Shown here: positions 12,570 through 15,323 of the stretch, one piece after another
Numbering within the stretch: position 1 is the stretch's first letter
Layout of the letters: each line of letters opens with the position of its first letter
NCBI GenBank assembly: GCA_965369705.1
Contig: CBDURF010000076.1
Coordinates: forward strand, 1 to 15,323
Direction of reading: 5' to 3'
Length of the DNA: 15,323 nucleotides
From: JAGLCY01 sp965369705
GTDB lineage: Bacteria > Krumholzibacteriota > Krumholzibacteriia > LZORAL124-64-63
Translations under genes and position numbers: made by a program
Notes under the pieces: generated by a model
What the model saw: only the letters and a program-made list of their open reading frames with translations
Databases searched by the model: none
Told to the model about the DNA's origin: nothing

Positions 12570-14918
12570 TTATCTGCGCCTTCCGCCGCCACCGCCGCCG
12601 CGACGCGATCCGCCGCCGCCGCGGCTCGGTGACTGCTGCTGCCGCTGGGAACCCCGGTTGCGGCTGCTGCGGTCGCGGTCCATCTGCTGGTTGCGGCTTT
12701 GATCGCGGCTGCTGCGGTCGCGGTCCATCTGCTGGTCGCGGCTCTTGTCGCGTGACCCTTGATCACGTGTTCCCTGGTCCCGCGTTCCTTGATCACGTGA
12801 CCCTTGGTCCCGCGTTCCTTTGTCGCGATCCGCCTGGTCCCGTGTCCCCTTATCCCGGTCGCCCCGGTCGCCCTGATCGCTCCGGTCGCGTGAACTCTTG
12901 TCCCTGTCGCCGTCTTTGCTGCGATCCTCCGACCACTTGCCGTCTTCCCTTTTCTCCCAGGCACCGTCCTTGTCCCGGAAGACATCCCCGTTGCGGTCGG
13001 CGTAGACGTTGTTTTTCCGGTCACCGCCGGCGGTTGACGCTCGCTTGCCGTCCTGGCGGCGTACGTCGCCCGTGTGCTTCACGCCATCTTTTCTGTTGCG
13101 GTAGGCGTTGCGGTTGCTGTTGTGCTGACCGGCCCGATAGCCTGCCCGATAACCGGCGGAGGCGCCCCGGCGATACCCGTGACGATATCCCCGGTTGTAG
13201 CCGTGCCAGTAGCCGCGCCGATAACCGTAGCGATATCCGCCCGCGCCCCAGCAACTGTAGTAGGGCCTTCCCCATCCCACCCCGATGGTCAACCAGCCGT
13301 AGCTGACACCGAAGGAGAACCCCCAGCCCGTGTAGGGATTGTAATGCACCCCATACCCGTAAGTGACTGGACGGGGGTAGTAATAGACGCCCCACCAGGG
13401 CCGGTAGTACCAGCCAGTGCCGTAGACCACGCAGGGACCCCACACGTAGGAGCCGTAATAACCGGAGGTATAGCCCACATAGACCACCTCGGGCGTGGAC
13501 TCGTAGATGTAGACGTACTTGACGTTGTAGACTGGACAATCCGGAGGAAGATCCTGGACCACGGCGGGCACCTCGGTGGCGACCTGCCAGGGACCGGTGG
13601 GCCCGTCGCCCACGAACCATATCGCCGAATCGACGCAGTAGTACTTCTTGTCGATCAACAGAACGGATTTGTCGGTGTTCAGGGCGTAAGCCACGCCTTC
13701 CCCGCAGGCCTCGAACTCGGGGTCGCCGTCGTAGGTCACCTCGACGGTGGCGGTCTTGCGATCGACCTCCGCGGTCTGGGGGATCAAGGTTTCGAGGACG
13801 GCCTCACGCGACTCGATGGTTCCCGGCACGCTGCCCAGAACGCTGGCCATGTCGGATCCCGCGGGAATGTTCTGAAAATCCGCGGGCAGATCCTCGAAGG
13901 CCACGAACTCCCACGTATCGCTCGACAGCGCGGGGGACCGGTACCAACGACCAGAGAACAGGGCGTAATACTGCTGACTGGAGATGTCCATCAGGACATC
14001 GTTTTCGGTATTCTTCAGGTAGAGAAGCTGGGTGTCTTCGACCGTGGCGAAGTCGGGCTCACCATCTGTGATGATCAATTCGGCAGGTACGGTGCTGACG
14101 ATGATCTCGGGGTCCGGTTCGTCCGCGTTGGCTTCCAGCTCCAAGGCGGCGGCGTCATCCTTTTGCTCCTTTGCCTGGGCGGCCTCCTCCTCGTCGATCT
14201 TCTGCGAAACCTTGGCCACTTCCCCGGGGAGATCGTCGGTTCGTTTCCAGGCGCCGCCGATGTCGTCGCTGATGAACCACATGCCGCTGCCGCGCAGATA
14301 GAAACCGGTCTTCTTGTCCTTGACGATGAAGAAGGCGGAATTGGCCACATACTCCAGTTCGAACCCGTTCAGCTCGGTGAGAATGGGATCGCCCTCGATG
14401 CTCACCAGCACCGCCGGCACGGTCCTGTGGTAGATGCGGGGCGGGTCGCTGCCGAAGTTTTCCTCTTCACCCTGGCGGTCCGGCAGTGAGGCAATCAGCC
14501 GGTCGATGGAGATGGAGATGTCCCAGGTGGGAATCTCCTTCTCGAGGAACCGGATCAGCTCATCCACTTTTTCCTGTTCGACATCCGGGAACTTGGCCGC
14601 GGTGACCTTAATGCGCACCAGCGTGGCCATGCGCGTTTCCATGTCCGTGGCCATATGGGATTCGAACCACATGGCCCCGAAAAACATGTCTTCCTGTCCT
14701 GCTACCTTGACCGAGATGGCCGACCGCGATTCCAGTTTGTCGCCGACGAAAGTCTCTATCTGGGGCTGATAGATGACGATCTCACCCTTCTCCCCGGTGA
14801 TTTTTCGGGGCCAGTCGAGGCCGCCGTCTTCGTCCTGGCCAAGGGCTCCGCCGGCCATCAGCATGGCCAGGGAAAAAACTACAGCCGCGCGCAGAAATGG
14901 CCTCCGGGAGATCTTCAT
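12570..14918 (-). CDS. Exported repeat protein with Tyr/Gly/Trp-rich region and Arg/Asp repeat tail; function unknown
   Basis: Unassigned function. The 782 residues begin with a twin-arginine-type signal, SRRPFLR (4-10), a hydrophobic stretch and probable cleavage after ALG (25-27). A domain at about 35-146 precedes three diverged copies of a unit of roughly 75 residues (about 163-239, 274-352 and 392-459), each with VPA or an equivalent start, a G-x-P-x-(F/L) turn, a hydrophobic YxxN-like strand, a YY/FY pair with W(F/Y), and an LP ending. Then comes a Tyr/Gly/Trp-rich section (467-600), including GYRRG- and GYRAG-type repeats, and a tail (630-782) of RDQGT/S pentads, two MDRDRSSR units and poly-Gly/Arg. 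This layout resembles large surface or envelope proteins of acidobacterial and proteobacterial genomes, but no activity can be assigned. ATG 14918 follows AAGGA at eight-base spacing. Confidence 0.85.
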   Translation of the reverse strand: MKISRRPFLRAAVVFSLAMLMAGGALGQDEDGGLDWPRKITGEKGEIVIYQPQIETFVGDKLESRSAISVKVAGQEDMFFGAMWFESHMATDMETRMATLVRIKVTAAKFPDVEQEKVDELIRFLEKEIPTWDISISIDRLIASLPDRQGEEENFGSDPPRIYHRTVPAVLVSIEGDPILTELNGFELEYVANSAFFIVKDKKTGFYLRGSGMWFISDDIGGAWKRTDDLPGEVAKVSQKIDEEEAAQAKEQKDDAAALELEANADEPDPEIIVSTVPAELIITDGEPDFATVEDTQLLYLKNTENDVLMDISSQQYYALFSGRWYRSPALSSDTWEFVAFEDLPADFQNIPAGSDMASVLGSVPGTIESREAVLETLIPQTAEVDRKTATVEVTYDGDPEFEACGEGVAYALNTDKSVLLIDKKYYCVDSAIWFVGDGPTGPWQVATEVPAVVQDLPPDCPVYNVKYVYIYESTPEVVYVGYTSGYYGSYVWGPCVVYGTGWYYRPWWGVYYYPRPVTYGYGVHYNPYTGWGFSFGVSYGWLTIGVGWGRPYYSCWGAGGYRYGYRRGYWHGYNRGYRHGYRRGASAGYRAGYRAGQHNSNRNAYRNRKDGVKHTGDVRRQDGKRASTAGGDRKNNVYADRNGDVFRDKDGAWEKREDGKWSEDRSKDGDRDKSSRDRSDQGDRGDRDKGTRDQADRDKGTRDQGSRDQGTRDQGTRDQGSRDKSRDQQMDRDRSSRDQSRNQQMDRDRSSRNRGSQRQQQSPSRGGGGSRRGGGGGGRRR
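12661..12736. repeat. Direct repeat of 31 bp with 45-bp period in the 3' tail of the repeat protein gene
   Basis: A 31-bp exact repeat lies at 12661-12691 and 12706-12736, giving a 45-bp (15-codon) period and encoding the MDRDRSSR units of the protein tail. Preserved codons show recent duplication by slippage or recombination. Confidence 0.85.
12744..12818. repeat. Five tandem 15-bp units encoding RDQG(S/T) pentads
   Basis: Five consecutive 15-bp units encode GTRDQ-, GSRDQ- and GSRDK-type pentads. Units 2-3 and 4-5 form a 30-bp higher-order repeat that differs at only a few bases. The units are in frame and contain no spacers, so they belong to the protein, not a CRISPR or noncoding repeat. 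Confidence 0.85.
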
Positions 14919-14963
14919 TCAGGTCATCCTTAAACATTCATGATTTTGTGCAGGGTTTGGCAT

Positions 14964-14992
14964 ATTAAATAGCACCTGAGTCTTGATAGCCA
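14964..14992 (-). promoter_or_regulatory. Candidate promoter of the 782-residue protein gene
   Basis: On the minus strand TGGCTA (14992 to 14987), a 17-bp spacer and TTTAAT (14969 to 14964) lie about 45 bp before the ATG at 14918. The -10 box matches the consensus at five of six positions, but the -35 is poor. It sits in the AT-rich divergent region shared with the gene at 15167. Confidence 0.3.
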
Positions 14993-15100
14993 CAGGTTGT
15001 TTGGCTGAACAGGCAAATCGGTGTCAGGGTTCCTCATTTTCCACCTTTGTTGGTTTTTGGGCAACTAATTGAAAATAATAAGATTTATCTCGATTTTCTC

Positions 15101-15129
15101 TTGCTATTTTCGTCTTTTGTTCGTATATT
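15101..15129 (+). promoter_or_regulatory. Sigma-70-type promoter upstream of the partial gene at 15167
   Basis: TTGCTA (15101-15106), a 17-bp spacer and TATATT (15124-15129) match the -35 consensus at four of six and the -10 consensus at five of six positions. The surrounding 15060-15130 is unusually AT-rich for this window. The predicted transcript would have a leader of about 30 nt carrying AGGAGG. Confidence 0.55.
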
Positions 15130-15166
15130 GATTGCACCTCCCGAAAACCCAATCAGGAGGATCATC

Positions 15167-15323
15167 ATGTCCGCGATTTCCTACATTTCCGACCAACCCG
15201 CCGCCAAAGTCCACGCTTCGCTTCAGCGTTCATTGGCCGTCATGGATGAGGCCCACCAGTGCGCCGTTTTGTGGTTCGGGGAGATCATGCTTCGTGGTCT
15301 CTTCCGCGACCTGGGTCACTCCT
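15167..15323 (+). CDS. N-terminal fragment of an unidentified protein, cut by window edge
   Basis: Fifty-two complete codons are visible: MSAISYISDQPAAKVHAS at the start, then a helical stretch with MDEAHQCAVLWFGEIMLRGL and an ending RDLGHS. The ATG is strongly supported by a perfect AGGAGG (15155-15160) six bases upstream and a promoter-like sequence at 15101. The LRGLFRDLGHS ending faintly resembles the N-terminal LYxxLGxSS region of some HNH-endonuclease-associated proteins with DUF222-like N-termini. That resemblance is weak and I assign no function. It is divergent from the large repeat protein gene, with 248 bp between them. Confidence 0.7.
   Translation, partial: MSAISYISDQPAAKVHASLQRSLAVMDEAHQCAVLWFGEIMLRGLFRDLGHS

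Noticed and set aside
12640..12860. Short regular repeats resembling a CRISPR array
   Set aside because: Repeats are tandem, in frame and without unique spacers, and they encode RDQG-type pentads. No cas gene is nearby.
13074..14489. Plus-strand open frame of 471 codons opposite the repeat protein gene
   Set aside because: It lacks a ribosome-binding site, and its hydrophobic runs mirror the opposite strand's composition. The minus strand has a signal peptide and internal repeats.
15046..15060. Weak CCA/TGG hairpin followed by TTTTT on the plus strand
   Set aside because: The stem is only about three base pairs, and no plus-strand gene ends upstream that would need a terminator there.

Overview
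The window is GC-rich bacterial chromosome with dense protein coding and no tRNA, rRNA, CRISPR array or recognisable mobile element. Several exported proteins (periplasmic-type L-asparaginase, a signal-peptide-bearing aspartase, an MscS channel with a large extracytoplasmic domain, a Tat-type secreted protein) point to a Gram-negative-type cell. The species cannot be read from the sequence. The mix of GTG/TTG starts, high GC and gene families would fit a deltaproteobacterium-like lineage or an FCB-related candidate phylum (Krumholzibacteria/Eisenbacteria-like); this is inference only.

Layout. (1) 1-3240, minus strand: an apparent operon dcu - aspA - ansB, encoding a C4-dicarboxylate antiporter, an aspartate ammonia-lyase and a type II L-asparaginase cut by the window edge. 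Both enzymes carry signal peptides, so asparagine could be turned into aspartate and then fumarate outside the cytoplasm, with Dcu importing the fumarate. (2) 3241-3608: the longest gene-free stretch, with a candidate promoter, a short palindrome and a weak terminator-like hairpin. (3) 3609-5828, minus: a DUF6165 protein and a large MscS-type channel, 30 bp apart. (4) 5955-6410, plus: a YaiI/YqxD (DUF188) protein. (5) 6418-8365, minus: an alkylation-repair pair, an Ada-type sensor fused to AlkA glycosylase, followed by a stand-alone O6-alkylguanine methyltransferase. (6) 8509-12549, plus: a GlpX-like protein with altered metal-site motifs, a SulP transporter with STAS and degenerate rhodanese domains that overlaps it by 4 bp, and an EamA/DMT permease. 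(7) 12570-14918, minus: a 782-residue exported protein with three internal repeats, a Tyr/Gly/Trp-rich section and an Arg/Asp repeat tail. (8) 14919-15323: an AT-rich promoter region and the start of an unidentified plus-strand gene.

The most interesting points are the apparently exported aspartase in a complete asparagine-to-fumarate gene set, the loss of canonical acidic residues in the GlpX-like protein, the SulP-STAS-rhodanese fusion lacking the rhodanese cysteine, and the repeat-built secreted protein.
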